32,329 bases of DNA from Ferruginibacter sp. GTDB lineage: Bacteria; Bacteroidota; Bacteroidia; Chitinophagales; Chitinophagaceae. Shown here piece after piece: positions 31,684 through 32,329 of this stretch (positions are counted from its first letter, which is position 1; each line of letters begins with the position of its first letter). The stretch is from the NCBI GenBank assembly GCA_014377385.1, contig JACMPR010000386.1:1-32329 (forward strand), given 5' to 3'. The notes beneath the pieces were generated by a model. The model was not told where the DNA came from, did not search any database, and was given only the letters and a program-made list of their open reading frames with translations. The position numbers and the translations under genes were made by a program.

Positions 31684-32329
31684 ATGGCACAACAAAATAT
31701 GAATCAACCTAACAACAAAAGAAAAAATTCACCTGAGAATGTACCGGGTTCGGGAGAAGATCCTAAGAAAAAAAATAAATTCAATATATATTGGATCTAC
31801 GGCCTCGTATTTTTATCCATCATCGCATACAATATGTACAGGGGCGTAAACAGCACCGGCGTTGAAACTGACCAGCAGAAATTTTATGAAATGCTGAAGC
31901 AGGGCGATGTTGATAAGATCAAAACGATCCGGAACAAAAAACTGGTGCGCATTTTCCTTAATAAAGACAGTCTTAACAACAAAGCTGGTATCTACAGCCT
32001 GCTACTGAACGATGCGCAGGATGATAAAAAATATGATGCTGCTAAAAAGACCAACCAGCCACAGGCGTATTTCAACATCAAGGATATGGAATCTTTTAGC
32101 AGAGAGATGAGTGAATTTTACACGCAGAATCCGCAGATAAAACATATTTCCGATAATCCAGATGAGGAAGGCGAACTGTTTAGCCAGATCATCAGTACCC
32201 TGTTGCCAATACTGCTTATCGGTTTTCTGTTCGTGTTAATGATGCGTAAGGTTGGCGGGCCAGGCGGCGGCGGCGGACCAGGCGGTATCTTCAATATCGG
32301 AAAATCAAAAGCCACTCTTTTTGAAAAGG
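31684..32329 (+). CDS. ftsH: ATP-dependent zinc metalloprotease FtsH, N-terminal part (cut by the window edge)
   Basis: From ATG 31684 the frame stays open to the right edge, 215 codons. The product has a hydrophilic, Lys/Asn-rich N-terminal tail, a first transmembrane helix at about 36-50 (YWIYGLVFLSIIAY) and a periplasmic FtsH_ext domain (QQKFYEMLKQGDVDKI). A second helix lies at about 169-188 (LLPILLIGFLFVLMM), then a glycine-rich linker and the family phrase IFNIGKSKATLFEK that precedes the AAA domain. The Walker and HEXGH motifs lie outside the window. Membrane-bound FtsH degrades misassembled membrane proteins and short-lived regulators. It is likely cotranscribed with rsfS. Confidence 0.95.
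   Translation, partial: MAQQNMNQPNNKRKNSPENVPGSGEDPKKKNKFNIYWIYGLVFLSIIAYNMYRGVNSTGVETDQQKFYEMLKQGDVDKIKTIRNKKLVRIFLNKDSLNNKAGIYSLLLNDAQDDKKYDAAKKTNQPQAYFNIKDMESFSREMSEFYTQNPQIKHISDNPDEEGELFSQIISTLLPILLIGFLFVLMMRKVGGPGGGGGPGGIFNIGKSKATLFEK

Noticed and set aside
32118-32315. 65-codon minus-strand frame rich in proline
   Set aside because: It is the antisense of the glycine-rich linker of ftsH, which gives proline runs on the other strand.
1-32329. CRISPR array, prophage, transposon, tRNA or rRNA
   Set aside because: No spaced direct repeats, no integrase or transposase genes, no flanking inverted repeats, and no cloverleaf or rRNA sequence seen on reading through.

Overview
The window looks like a chromosomal segment of a Bacteroidota bacterium, most likely family Chitinophagaceae. 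The evidence is family-level: a short CarB without its C-terminal regulatory domain, an ECF sigma / anti-sigma / PorT-like outer-membrane operon, a SusC-free but signal-peptide-rich gene set, a NagZ-type GH3 joined to a beta-lactamase domain, a BirA-RsfS-FtsH order, promoter matches to TTTG-N19/20-TAnnTTTG, and protein wording typical of this group. Base composition is moderately AT-rich and even; I see no insertion sequence, prophage, CRISPR array, tRNA or rRNA.

Layout. 1-120: tail of an unrecognised gene. 470-2299 (-): mutL. 2361-5291 (+): a GH3 / beta-lactamase cell-wall gene interrupted by one in-frame TAG. 5446-8601 (+): acs and queA, 6 bases apart. 8598-9173 (-): an L,D-transpeptidase meeting queA tail to tail. 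9474-12162 (-): an operon of ECF sigma factor, membrane anti-sigma factor with a duplicated N-terminal module, and an outer-membrane beta-barrel, closed by a terminator-like hairpin. 12654-19426 (+): kbl, a secreted M14 carboxypeptidase, an isolated lutB and a polysaccharide-deacetylase-like protein. 19404-27096 (-): carB, comEC, purH and an EamA transporter, with a good promoter match in front of carB. 27315-30398 (+): secreted M23 peptidase, bcp, a small haem-like lipoprotein and a small HExxH protein. 30393-31130 (-): birA. 31247 to the right edge (+): rsfS and the start of ftsH.

How the genes fit together. Most are housekeeping: mismatch repair, acetate activation, queuosine synthesis, purine and pyrimidine synthesis (purH and carB in one run), threonine/glycine metabolism, biotin loading, ribosome silencing and membrane proteolysis. 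A second theme is the cell envelope: the NagZ-like GH3/beta-lactamase, the L,D-transpeptidase, the M23 and M14 peptidases and the sigma/anti-sigma/porin operon. No clearly new defence or biosynthetic system is present. The points most worth a second look are the amber codon splitting the GH3/beta-lactamase gene, the duplicated anti-sigma module, the altered MutL endonuclease motifs, the CX5CH lipoprotein, and a 16-base sequence shared exactly by two gene starts.
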